14,219 nt of DNA from an uncultured Ideonella sp. Its GTDB lineage: Bacteria; Pseudomonadota; Gammaproteobacteria; Burkholderiales; Burkholderiaceae. The notes beneath the pieces were generated by a model. The model did no database searches. It had not been told where the DNA came from and worked only from the letters and a program-made list of their open reading frames with translations. Both the position numbers and the translations under genes were made by a program. Below are positions 7,406-13,327 of the stretch, piece by piece. Position 1 is the stretch's first letter. The number at the start of each line of letters is the position of its first letter. The DNA lies in NCBI GenBank assembly GCA_946479475.1, contig CAMLGG010000134.1:1-14219 (forward strand), given 5' to 3'.

Positions 7406-8970
7406 GCGCGACCCGGCTGCGGCGATCGCTTGCCGCTGCGCTCTGCGGCCTGGCGTTCGCCGGGTCCGTCATGGCCAAGGCGCCCTTGGTGCTTCAGCCC
7501 TGCCGCTTGAAGGCCGTGGAACACGACGCCCTGTGCGGCAGCCTCCTTCGTCCGCTGGACCCGAATCGCCCCGACGGCGCGCAGATCGAGATCCGGGTGG
7601 CGGTACTGCCGGCCATCGCCCGCAACAAGAAGCCCGATCCGGTGCTGTTCTTCGCCGGCGGGCCCGGGCAGAGCGCGATAGAGCTGGCGGGGATGCTTTC
7701 GCGGATGTACAGCCGCTTCCTGAACCGGCGCGACCTGATCCTCGTCGACCAGCGAGGCACCGGGCACAGCGCGCCGCTGATGTGCGATCCCGAGTCGCCC
7801 ACTCGGCCGCTGGCCGATTCGATCGATCCGTCGCGCCAGGCCAAGTTGGTGCTGGAGTGCCGCGACGCCTTGCAGAAGCTGCCCTACGGCGACCTGCGGC
7901 AGTTCACCACGTCCATCGCCGTGGCCGATGCCGATGCGGTGCGACAGGCCCTGGGCGTGTCCCGGGTCAACCTGATCGGCGGCTCGTACGGGACCCGCGC
8001 CGTGCTGGACTACATGCGCCAGTTCCCCGGCAGCGTCCGGCGTGCGGTGATCGACGGCGTGGCGCCGCCGGACATGTCGTTGCCGGGATCGTTCTCGTCC
8101 GACACCCAGCGCGCCTTCGACGCGCTGCTCGCCGATTGCGAGGCCGATGCCGGCTGCCGCAGCCGCTTCCCGACGTTGCGGGCTCAGTGGAAGGCGGTCC
8201 TGGGCTCCACGCCGCGCGAGGTCACCGTGGTGCATCCGGTGACGGGGCGGGACGAACGCCTCGTGCTGACCCGCGACATCCTGCTAGGCCTGGTGCGGCT
8301 GCCGTTGTACTCGCCCTCGCTCGCGGCGGGCTTGCCGTTCGCCATCAGCGAGGCCGCCTCCGGCCGCTTCGACGCCATCGTCGGCCTGGCCAGCGCCATG
8401 GGCACGAGCAGCGGCCGTTCGCTGGAACTGGCGATGGGCATGCATTTCTCGGTGGTGTGCAGCGAGGACATGCCGCTGGTGGGCAAGAACGCCGACAAGC
8501 CCGGCACCGACTTCGGCGATGCCGCCTTGAGCATGTACCGCCAGGCCTGTGCCGCATGGCCGCGCGGCGAAGTGGCGCCCGCCTTCTACACCCTGCCGCC
8601 CGCGCCGGCGGCGACGTTGGTGCTTTCTGGCGGGGACGATCCCGCGACGCCGCCGCGCCATGGCGAGCGGGTGGCCAAGGCCCTCGGCGCGCGGGCGCGC
8701 CATGTGGTCGTGCCCCATGCCGGTCACGGGACGCTGTCCCTGGCCTGCCTGCGCGATGCGGTCTACCGCTTCATCGACAACGAGGACGAAGCGGCGGCGC
8801 TGGCCGCGGTGGAGGGCGACGCGCGCTGCGTAGGCGAGATGCCGCGCCCGCCTGCCTTCGCCCTGCCGTTGCCGCCCGTGCCGCCGGTGGCCGTCACGCC
8901 GCCACCGCCGCCCCCGCGCCCGCGCGAGACCTCCCCCGACGCGGCGCGCTATTCGAAGGCCGACAAATGA
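7402..8970 (+). CDS. Secreted S33-type alpha/beta hydrolase (peptidase or esterase)
   Basis: Starting at TTG 7402 gives 522 residues with a clean signal peptide (ATRLRRSLAAALCGLAFAG, cleavage after VMA). The next in-frame ATG (7471) would remove most of it, so TTG is preferred. The fold matches tripeptidyl-peptidase or prolyl-aminopeptidase-like hydrolases. It has the oxyanion loop FFAGGPGQSA, LVDQRGTGHS, the nucleophile elbow GGSYG (S195), the acid loop SGGDDPATPP (D412 or D413) and the histidine HAGHGT (H442). Residues about 360-450 look like a TAP-type C-terminal region. The end is a proline-rich tail with PPPPPP, unusual for the family, perhaps a flexible linker. It probably acts in the periplasm. 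It overlaps its neighbours by four bases on both sides (TTGA and ATGA). The substrate cannot be inferred. Confidence 0.87.
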   Translation: MSATRLRRSLAAALCGLAFAGSVMAKAPLVLQPCRLKAVEHDALCGSLLRPLDPNRPDGAQIEIRVAVLPAIARNKKPDPVLFFAGGPGQSAIELAGMLSRMYSRFLNRRDLILVDQRGTGHSAPLMCDPESPTRPLADSIDPSRQAKLVLECRDALQKLPYGDLRQFTTSIAVADADAVRQALGVSRVNLIGGSYGTRAVLDYMRQFPGSVRRAVIDGVAPPDMSLPGSFSSDTQRAFDALLADCEADAGCRSRFPTLRAQWKAVLGSTPREVTVVHPVTGRDERLVLTRDILLGLVRLPLYSPSLAAGLPFAISEAASGRFDAIVGLASAMGTSSGRSLELAMGMHFSVVCSEDMPLVGKNADKPGTDFGDAALSMYRQACAAWPRGEVAPAFYTLPPAPAATLVLSGGDDPATPPRHGERVAKALGARARHVVVPHAGHGTLSLACLRDAVYRFIDNEDEAAALAAVEGDARCVGEMPRPPAFALPLPPVPPVAVTPPPPPPRPRETSPDAARYSKADK

Positions 8971-9770
8971 TCGAGGTCGAACAGCTCGCCAAGCATTTCG
9001 TGCAGGGCCGGGGCAGCCGCCGCCATGAGGTGCGCGCGGTCGACGGCATCAGCTGGCGGGCGGAGGATGGCCGCATCACCGGCCTGCTCGGCCCCAATGG
9101 CGCGGGCAAGACCACGACCCTGCGCATGATTGCGGCGCTCATTCGGCCCGACGGCGGCCGGGTGCGGGTGGATGGCCTGGACGTGGCCGTCCAGCCCATG
9201 GCGGCATTGGCCCGAATCGGCGTGCTTTCCGACGCGCGGGGCCTGTACCCGCGCCTGACGGCACGCGAGAACATCGTCTACTACGGGCGGCTGCACGGCA
9301 TGGCCGGCGCGGCCGCCAGCGCCCGCGCCGAAAAGCTGGCGCGCGTGCTCGAGATGGAGAGCTTGCTCGATCGCCGCACCGACGGCTTCAGCCAGGGCGA
9401 GAAGATGAAGACTGCACTGGCCCGCGCCCTGGTGCACGACCCGCCGAACATCGTGCTCGACGAGCCCACCAACGGCCTGGACGTGCTGGCGACGCGCGGC
9501 CTGCGCGAAGCGCTCAGGCGCCTGCGCGACGACGAGGGCAAGTGCATCGTGTTCTCGACCCACATCATGCAGGAGGTCGAGCGCCTGTGCGACCGCGTCA
9601 TCGTGATCTCGCACGGCCGCACCGTGGCCGAGGGCACCGTGGCCGAACTGTCTGCCCGCACCGGCCAGCGGGATTTCGAGGAGGCCTTCGTCGACCTCGC
9701 CTTCACCCGCCGCGAACGCGACGAGGCGGGCGACCACAGCCTTTCGCCGGCGCTGGAGGACGGGCAGTGA
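8967..9770 (+). CDS. natA: ABC transporter ATP-binding protein, NatA type
   Basis: This 267-residue protein is a complete nucleotide-binding subunit. Walker A is GPNGAGKTT (42-50), the signature FSQGEKMK (141-148) is the NatA/ABC-2 variant of LSGGQ, Walker B is NIVLDEP (161-167) with the D-loop NGLD, and the switch histidine is in STHIM (H199). Around 86-95 the usual Q-loop glutamine is replaced (GVLSDARGLYPRLTAREN), as is common in this subgroup. It should power the permease encoded next. NatA of Bacillus drives sodium export, but many proteobacterial members have unknown substrates, so the symbol shows family only. ATG 8967 overlaps the hydrolase stop (ATGA), and its own stop shares a base with the permease start. 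Confidence 0.9.
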   Translation: MIEVEQLAKHFVQGRGSRRHEVRAVDGISWRAEDGRITGLLGPNGAGKTTTLRMIAALIRPDGGRVRVDGLDVAVQPMAALARIGVLSDARGLYPRLTARENIVYYGRLHGMAGAAASARAEKLARVLEMESLLDRRTDGFSQGEKMKTALARALVHDPPNIVLDEPTNGLDVLATRGLREALRRLRDDEGKCIVFSTHIMQEVERLCDRVIVISHGRTVAEGTVAELSARTGQRDFEEAFVDLAFTRRERDEAGDHSLSPALEDGQ

Positions 9771-10945
9771 TGGCGAGCCTGTTGCGATCCGCGTGGACCG
9801 TGTTCCGCAAGGAGCTGCTCGATGCCCTGCGCGACCGCCGCACGCTGATGACCGTCTTCATCAGCTCGGTGGCGATGGGCCCGCTGGTGCTGGTGCTGAT
9901 CTCGACGCTGGTCTCCAGCATCGAGCAACGTGCCGAGGCGCGCGAGCTCACGGCCGTCGGCCTGGACGCCGCGCCGACTTTGCGCAACTACCTGCTTCGG
10001 CAGACCTACACGCTCAAGCAGGCGCCCAGCGACTACGAGCAGCAGTTGAAGGACAGCCGCCTGGCCGATCCGGTGCTGGTGGTGCCGCGCGATTTCGAGG
10101 AGGAGCTGGCGCGGGGCGAGGCACCGGTGCTGGAGATCGTCTCCTCCAGCGCCAACCAGCGCGCGCAAAGCGGCGTCGGCCGCGTGGGCCGGCTGCTGGA
10201 CGGCTTCAACCAGGAGCAAGCGACGCTGCGGCTCGCCGTTCGCGGCGTTGCGCCGGCGGCGGTGCAATCGGTGCAGGTGGAGGAGCGCGATCTCGCCAAT
10301 CCGGCCTCGCGGGCTGCGCAGCTCACGGCGATGCTGCCCTTCTTCGTGCTCATGGCAGTCTTGTACGGCGCACTCAACGCGGCGCTCGACACGACGGCCG
10401 GCGAGCGCGAGCGCGGGTCGCTCGAGCCCCTGCTGATGAACCCGGCCCCGCGGTGGGCGCTGGTGGCCGGCAAGTGGGGCGCGGTGTGGGCCGTCGGCAT
10501 GCTCATCGCGGTGCTGTCGTCCTTCAGCTTCCTGCCCGGCCAGTGGCTGCTGCGCAGCGAGACGCTGGCGGCGATGTTCCAGTACGGCCTCGGCGAGGCG
10601 ATGGCCTTCCTCGGCCTGCTGCTGCCCCTGGCCGGTGCCTTGTCGGCGCTGCTGATGGCGGTGGCCATCCGCTGCCGCAGCTTCAAGGAGGCCCAGGCCA
10701 ATGCCACGGTGATCGTGCTGGCCTTGTCGCTCCTGCCGATGATCGCCCTGTTCAGCCAGGAGGGCGAGCGGCCCTGGCACTTGTGGGTGCCGGCATTGGC
10801 CCAGTCGACCCTGATGGCCCGGGTGCTCAAGGGCGAGCCGATCAGTGGGCTCGACATGCTCGTGCCCGCGCTGGCCTGCGTGCTGCTGGCGGTGCTCTGC
10901 CTGGCTTACGTGTCCCGACAGTTCGCACGAGCGGCGGTGCGATGA
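9770..10945 (+). CDS. natB: ABC-2 transporter permease, NatB type
   Basis: This 391-residue integral inner-membrane protein has the ABC-2 exporter layout. After a cytoplasmic N-terminus (VFRKELLDALRDRRTL) comes membrane segment 1 (about 27-48), then a soluble domain of about 135 residues (50-185) on the outer face, then about five hydrophobic segments between 186 and 383. The conserved coupling stretch GERERGSLEPLLMNP (211-225) is the contact with the ATPase in this family. The start ATG shares its A with the stop of natA (TGATG), so translation is coupled. With natA it would form a homodimeric exporter. The periplasmic hydrolase upstream in the same operon suggests a shared envelope task, but the cargo is unknown. 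Its stop TGA (10943-10945) lies within ATGA at the start of the luxR remnant. Confidence 0.88.
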   Translation: MASLLRSAWTVFRKELLDALRDRRTLMTVFISSVAMGPLVLVLISTLVSSIEQRAEARELTAVGLDAAPTLRNYLLRQTYTLKQAPSDYEQQLKDSRLADPVLVVPRDFEEELARGEAPVLEIVSSSANQRAQSGVGRVGRLLDGFNQEQATLRLAVRGVAPAAVQSVQVEERDLANPASRAAQLTAMLPFFVLMAVLYGALNAALDTTAGERERGSLEPLLMNPAPRWALVAGKWGAVWAVGMLIAVLSSFSFLPGQWLLRSETLAAMFQYGLGEAMAFLGLLLPLAGALSALLMAVAIRCRSFKEAQANATVIVLALSLLPMIALFSQEGERPWHLWVPALAQSTLMARVLKGEPISGLDMLVPALACVLLAVLCLAYVSRQFARAAVR

Positions 10946-11112
10946 GCGCCCACGGCCGGGATCCGGGAGGCCGGCATTTCATGTTCAGCGTCGATCGCGA
11001 CCAGCCTGTGGACCGATCTACGCAGGAACTCACGCGGGTGGTGGCGGATATGCGCCTTTTCGCCGTGCACTCGCAGGAGGCCGCGTTGCACCTGTTCGCT
11101 CCTGAGGAGCGA
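10942..11112 (+). pseudogene. Remnant of a second LuxR-type regulator
   Basis: From about 10963 to 11112 the sequence translates to PGGRHFM...VDRDQ...LTR.VAD...LFAVH.Q...AL.LF.P.ER. Without gaps, 29 of 48 residues are identical to residues 127-174 of the intact LuxR regulator downstream (12007-12150). This covers only the end of the autoinducer-binding domain. The N-terminal 125 or so residues are absent, cut off at the natB stop, and the linker and HTH do not follow: the frame runs to 11277 with unrelated, low-complexity sequence. An ATG at 10942 overlaps the natB stop but probably does not mark a real gene. The best reading is a decayed luxR paralogue left after a duplication and deletion. 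Divergence at 40% of residues argues against a very recent copy. Confidence 0.75.
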
Positions 11113-11146
11113 CCGGCTGGCGGCGCGCCCCGGCTTGCCCTGGGCT

Positions 11147-11542
11147 TCAGGCCGCTTGAGCGGCGCGCCACACTTCGTCTTGCCAAGGCAGTTGGCAGAC
11201 CAGGCGGCTCAGGTGCAGCGCCGATTCGCGCGCGGCCAGCAACTCGCCGTGTTCGCCGACCAGCCGGAGATTGGTGAGAACGCACAAGGGGTTGGCCATG
11301 GCCACCACCCCGTCGGCGATCTGGATCCAGTCCCAGGCGATGCCGGCCTCGCCGTCGTCGAGGTGTTCACTCCACACCGTTTGGCCGGCTTTTGGCACAC
11401 CCGGCTCATCCGTGGAGGTCACCCGGGTTCCCAAGTGAACGAATCTTGCCTTACGCTTCACGTTCGCCTGACAGAATACGGCCGGCCAGGCGTAAAGGGC
11501 CCAGGGGGGTGGCATGGAGACGCTGGTGGAGGTCGTGTGCAT
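11147..11542 (-). CDS. Small protein of unknown function
   Basis: I do not recognise it with certainty. Starting at ATG 11542, chosen because AGAAGG lies close upstream, it has 131 residues; an ATG at 11596 would add 18 basic residues. The first 30 residues look disordered. The C-terminal 65 or so form a convincing folded unit: EAGIAWDWIQIADGVVAMAN, then PLCVLTNLRLVGEHGEL, then ESALHLSRLVCQLPWQDEVW. This reads as two or three strands and an amphipathic helix. There are no membrane segments or catalytic motifs. It lies between the luxR remnant and the intact luxR on the opposite strand. It shares its upstream region, with a lux-box-like palindrome, with luxR, so quorum control is possible. A plus-strand open frame (11135-11632) covers the same DNA but looks like its shadow. 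Confidence 0.6.
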   Translation of the reverse strand: MHTTSTSVSMPPPWALYAWPAVFCQANVKRKARFVHLGTRVTSTDEPGVPKAGQTVWSEHLDDGEAGIAWDWIQIADGVVAMANPLCVLTNLRLVGEHGELLAARESALHLSRLVCQLPWQDEVWRAAQAA

Positions 11543-11603
11543 GATGGCCTTCTTCTTCGCTCGAAGAGCCTGAAGTCTGGAGACCTTGTCTTGCATCGAC
11601 TAG

Positions 11604-11619
11604 CTGTCAATCCTGTCAG
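11604..11619. promoter_or_regulatory. Lux-box-like element upstream of luxR
   Basis: CTGTCAATCCTGTCAG fits the CT-N12-AG frame of LuxR-type binding sites. Five of the outer six base pairs of the dyad are symmetric (CTG.CA against TG.CAG). It ends ten bases before the GTG start and overlaps the Shine-Dalgarno region of luxR. On the plus strand it is too close to the start for activation, so autorepression, or control of the divergent gene ending at 11147, is more likely. Function is inferred. Confidence 0.4.
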
Positions 11620-11628
11620 GGGGGCGTG

Positions 11629-12357
11629 GTGAGCGCTACGTTCATCAATGCCAGTTACCTGTCCATCATGGAAGCCCGCTCTGCGGATGACTTCCGGGGG
11701 CAGATCATCCGGTTCGCCAACGAGCTGGGATTCCAGTACGTCTCCGCCTTGACCGTGGTGGATCACTCGCCCACCCGCAGCGACTTCATCAGCATCGACA
11801 ACATGCCGTCCAACTACCGCGACAGCGGCGGCTCGGGCGATGACAGCCGGCGTCGCGATCCGGTTATGCAGCACCTCAAGCGCGGTGCAGTCCCGATGGT
11901 GTGGGATCAGGCCACGTACCTCCGTCACGGTGCGATCGACGTCTGGGAAGAGCAGGCTGCCTTTGGCTACCGAACAGGCATCGCGCTGGCACTTCACCTG
12001 CCGGAAGGGCGCCATTTCATGCTCGGCGTCGACCGTGACCAGTCGCTGCCGATGGACTCCAGCGACCTGACGCGAATGGTGGCGGACCTGCAGTTGTTCG
12101 CGGTGCACGCGCAGGACACCGCACTGCGCCTGTTCGTCCCCGCCGAGCGGCTGGTGGACTCGCCCTCCTTGACACCACGCGAGCTTGAGGCGCTGCGTTG
12201 GACGATGGAGGGCAAGACGGCTTGGGAAGTGGGCAGCATCCTCGGCATCAGCGAGCGGACGGCGGTGCTGCATATCCAGAACGCGATGCGAAAGCTGGGA
12301 TCCGTGAACAAGCACCAGGCGGTGCTCAAGGCCTTGCGCCTGGGACTGATTCACTGA
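11629..12357 (+). CDS. LuxR-type quorum-sensing regulator (autoinducer-binding domain and HTH)
   Basis: This 242-residue protein has the size and two-domain build of acyl-homoserine-lactone receptors. The autoinducer-binding domain spans about 15-165. It keeps the aspartate and proline of the ligand site (RRRDPVM, D77-P78), the tryptophan (PMVWDQ, W92) and FGYRTGIALALH. The usual NYPxxW is NMPSNY, so tyrosine Y63 replaces the first pocket tryptophan, and a Gly/Ser/Asp-rich insert (64-73) precedes DP. The C-terminal HTH (about 179-242) is canonical: LTPRELEALRWTMEGKTAWE, ILGISERTAVLHIQNAMRKL and the closing AVLKALRLGLI. GTG 11629 is preferred over the GTG at 11626 because AGGGGG then has five bases of spacing. 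No luxI lies in the window. The lux-box promoter and peptide gene directly downstream are its obvious candidate target. Confidence 0.9.
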   Translation: MSATFINASYLSIMEARSADDFRGQIIRFANELGFQYVSALTVVDHSPTRSDFISIDNMPSNYRDSGGSGDDSRRRDPVMQHLKRGAVPMVWDQATYLRHGAIDVWEEQAAFGYRTGIALALHLPEGRHFMLGVDRDQSLPMDSSDLTRMVADLQLFAVHAQDTALRLFVPAERLVDSPSLTPRELEALRWTMEGKTAWEVGSILGISERTAVLHIQNAMRKLGSVNKHQAVLKALRLGLIH

Positions 12358-12372
12358 GCGACCCTGGAGGCG

Positions 12373-12400
12373 GGTAACCGGCCGGTGACAGCCAGTTACC
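12373..12400. repeat. Inverted repeat after luxR
   Basis: GGTAAC (12373-12378) and GTTACC (12395-12400) are perfect inverted repeats separated by 16 bases that include the palindrome CCGGCCGG. The element lies 15 bases after the luxR stop and directly before the lux box. It could be a luxR 3' hairpin without a U tract, or a second operator for the peptide promoter. Neither is shown. Confidence 0.3.
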
Positions 12401-12403
12401 TCG

Positions 12404-12457
12404 ACCTGTAAGAGTTGACAGTGTCCGAATCGAGGGCCGGTTGCTTCAATGGCGGCA
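12404..12457 (+). promoter_or_regulatory. Lux-box-dependent promoter of the double-glycine peptide gene
   Basis: The core CTGTAAGAGTTGACAG (12406-12421) fits CT-N12-AG, and its outer four base pairs are perfectly symmetric. The 20-base frame beginning ACCTGTA (12404-12423) agrees with the Vibrio lux box at 13 of 20 positions by my count. An extended -10, TG-C-TTCAAT (12442-12450), puts the transcription start near 12457, so the box is centred near -43. That is the geometry of LuxR class II activation. The TTGACA inside the box (12415-12420) is 24 bases from the -10, too far to serve as a normal -35. The promoter should therefore need an activator, most simply the adjacent LuxR protein. Confidence 0.6.
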
Positions 12458-12493
12458 TGCGCTTCACCAGCGCCCTACTGCCCCGGAGTCACC

Positions 12494-12646
12494 ATGAAGC
12501 GAGCCCTGTTGTCCGTGATTCGTTTCCCGCTGCGTCGCCGTGTTGCGAAGAGCCCGGTTCGCCCGATGCGCGAGCTCGACCGCTCATCGCTGCGGTATGT
12601 GAGCGGCGGGGACGGCGGCACCGACTTGCCCAAGACCGGCTGGTAA
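12494..12646 (+). CDS. Small double-glycine-leader peptide precursor
   Basis: This 50-residue gene is preceded by GGAG (12485-12488) five bases before its ATG, and its predicted leader RNA is about 37 nt. The first 24 residues are strongly basic (MKRALLSVIRFPLRRR opens it). Then comes MRELDRSSLRYVSGG (25-39). Counting back from GG, hydrophobic residues occupy -4 (V), -7 (L), -12 (L) and -15 (M), which is the classical double-glycine leader pattern recognised by peptidase-containing ABC exporters (C39 type). Cleavage would release DGGTDLPKTGW, 11 residues without cysteine. The basic part before the leader is unusual; an internal start at M25 (12566) would give a 26-residue precursor but has no good ribosome binding site. 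No C39 exporter, immunity protein or modification enzyme is in the window, so processing would need distant genes. It could be a signal peptide pheromone or a bacteriocin-like product; neither is proven. Confidence 0.6.
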   Translation: MKRALLSVIRFPLRRRVAKSPVRPMRELDRSSLRYVSGGDGGTDLPKTGW

Positions 12647-12776
12647 GCCATGCATGAAGCCCGGGCGGCGCTTAGGGCCTGTGCCGGAGACGGCATATCG
12701 GGCATGCGCTACCGATCGGATCGCTGAGCCGGCGTCGCCCCCATTCGAATCCCTCCACAACCAGCGTCGGGCCTGG

Positions 12777-13244
12777 TCAGGCGGTTTCCCCGCCCCCGGG
12801 TTTGGCTTGGTTGACTTTCAAGGTGCTGGCGTCGTTCTCGCCGTCAGCACCTTTCTTTTTTGTCGGTGGCGCCGCGCGCCCCGGCATCGATGATCTAGAA
12901 GAGGCGCGTTGGGCAGCAGGCCAGGGGGCCGCACCTGCGCCGGCGCCAACCCGGCGGGGTGCGGCCGGCCCGCCGGCGGGCGTGGTGGCCGCCTCGAGCG
13001 CCGTCAGCCAGCGGAGCGCGTGCACCCGATCGGGCCCGCACATGGCCGCACTCGGCGCCAGTGAACTGCAGACGGCCGGCCGCCGGGGATCGTGGAACAG
13101 CCGGCAGCGCTCGCCCTCGTCGAGTTGCACGCAGCGGACGCCGGCCGGCTTGCCCTCGGGCATTCCGGGAATCGGGCTGGAAATCGATGGCGCAGTGCAG
13201 CATGCGCCGCAGCCCGGGCGGCAGGCGAGGGCAGTCGTGCTCAC
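12777..13244 (-). CDS. YkgJ-family cysteine cluster protein with extended C-terminus
   Basis: Residues 1-90 match the YkgJ (CxxCxxCC) family of putative zinc- or iron-binding proteins: [20 protein letters not shown] with C8, C12, C15 and C16, then [15 protein letters not shown] (C38, C47), RPAVCSSL (C59) and AAMCG (C69). As I know the family, members of this subgroup normally end soon after [12 protein letters not shown]. Here the frame continues for about 65 low-complexity, Ala/Pro/Lys-rich residues to a stop at 12777. Part of that tail ([19 protein letters not shown]) is the antisense of a strong plus-strand terminator, so the tail is likely to be a run-on past a lost stop. The start is GTG 13244 with GGAG nine bases upstream. 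It is divergent from mnmG. The function is unknown. Confidence 0.85.
   Translation of the reverse strand: MSTTALACRPGCGACCTAPSISSPIPGMPEGKPAGVRCVQLDEGERCRLFHDPRRPAVCSSLAPSAAMCGPDRVHALRWLTALEAATTPAGGPAAPRRVGAGAGAAPWPAAQRASSRSSMPGRAAPPTKKKGADGENDASTLKVNQAKPGGGETA
12820..12861 (+). terminator. Rho-independent terminator of the peptide transcript
   Basis: AAGGTGCTG (12820-12828) pairs perfectly over nine bases with CAGCACCTT (12845-12853), and a smaller internal pairing (GGCG with CGCC) is possible in the loop. TTTCTTTTTT follows at 12852-12861. It would end rightward transcription from the lux-box promoter, giving an RNA of about 400 nt with a 3' untranslated part of about 200 nt. It lies antisense within the tail of the ykgJ-like gene. 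Confidence 0.85.
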
Positions 13245-13261
13245 GTCGCGATTCTCCGCGA

Positions 13262-13290
13262 CTGACGAAATCCGGTGGCGCCTTTAAAAT
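13262..13290 (+). promoter_or_regulatory. Sigma-70-type promoter of mnmG
   Basis: CTGACG (13262-13267, 4 of 6 to TTGACA) and TAAAAT (13285-13290, 5 of 6 to TATAAT) are separated by exactly 17 bases. Transcription would start near 13297, leaving a leader of about 30 nt before the GTG at 13328. Confidence 0.65.
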
Positions 13291-13327
13291 CAAGCCTTTA
13301 CGCGCGTGCTCCCTTCGCGCCCCTGCC

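Noticed and set aside
11151..11164. Palindrome GCCGCTTGAGCGGC as terminator of an adjacent gene
   Set aside because: It lies just inside the 3' end of the leftward gene that stops at 11147, has a tiny loop and is followed by no U tract on either strand.
11458..12354. Minus-strand open frame opposite luxR
   Set aside because: Shadow of the luxR gene, whose two domains are unmistakable on the plus strand.
12415..12450. Ordinary sigma-70 promoter using TTGACA (12415-12420) and TTCAAT (12445-12450)
   Set aside because: The spacing is 24 bases, far from 17; the TTGACA is better explained as part of the lux-box palindrome.
12629..12643. LPKTG in the mature peptide, like a sortase sorting signal
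   Set aside because: There is no hydrophobic segment and positive tail after it, and the peptide ends one residue later; in this Gram-negative context it is probably coincidence.
12739..12764. Possible tRNA 3' end (TTCGAAT at 12744-12750 followed by CCCTCCACAACCA)
   Set aside because: The five bases before the loop do not pair with CCCTC, the CCA falls at the wrong distance from the T loop (the end would be GCG), and no D or anticodon arm fits upstream.
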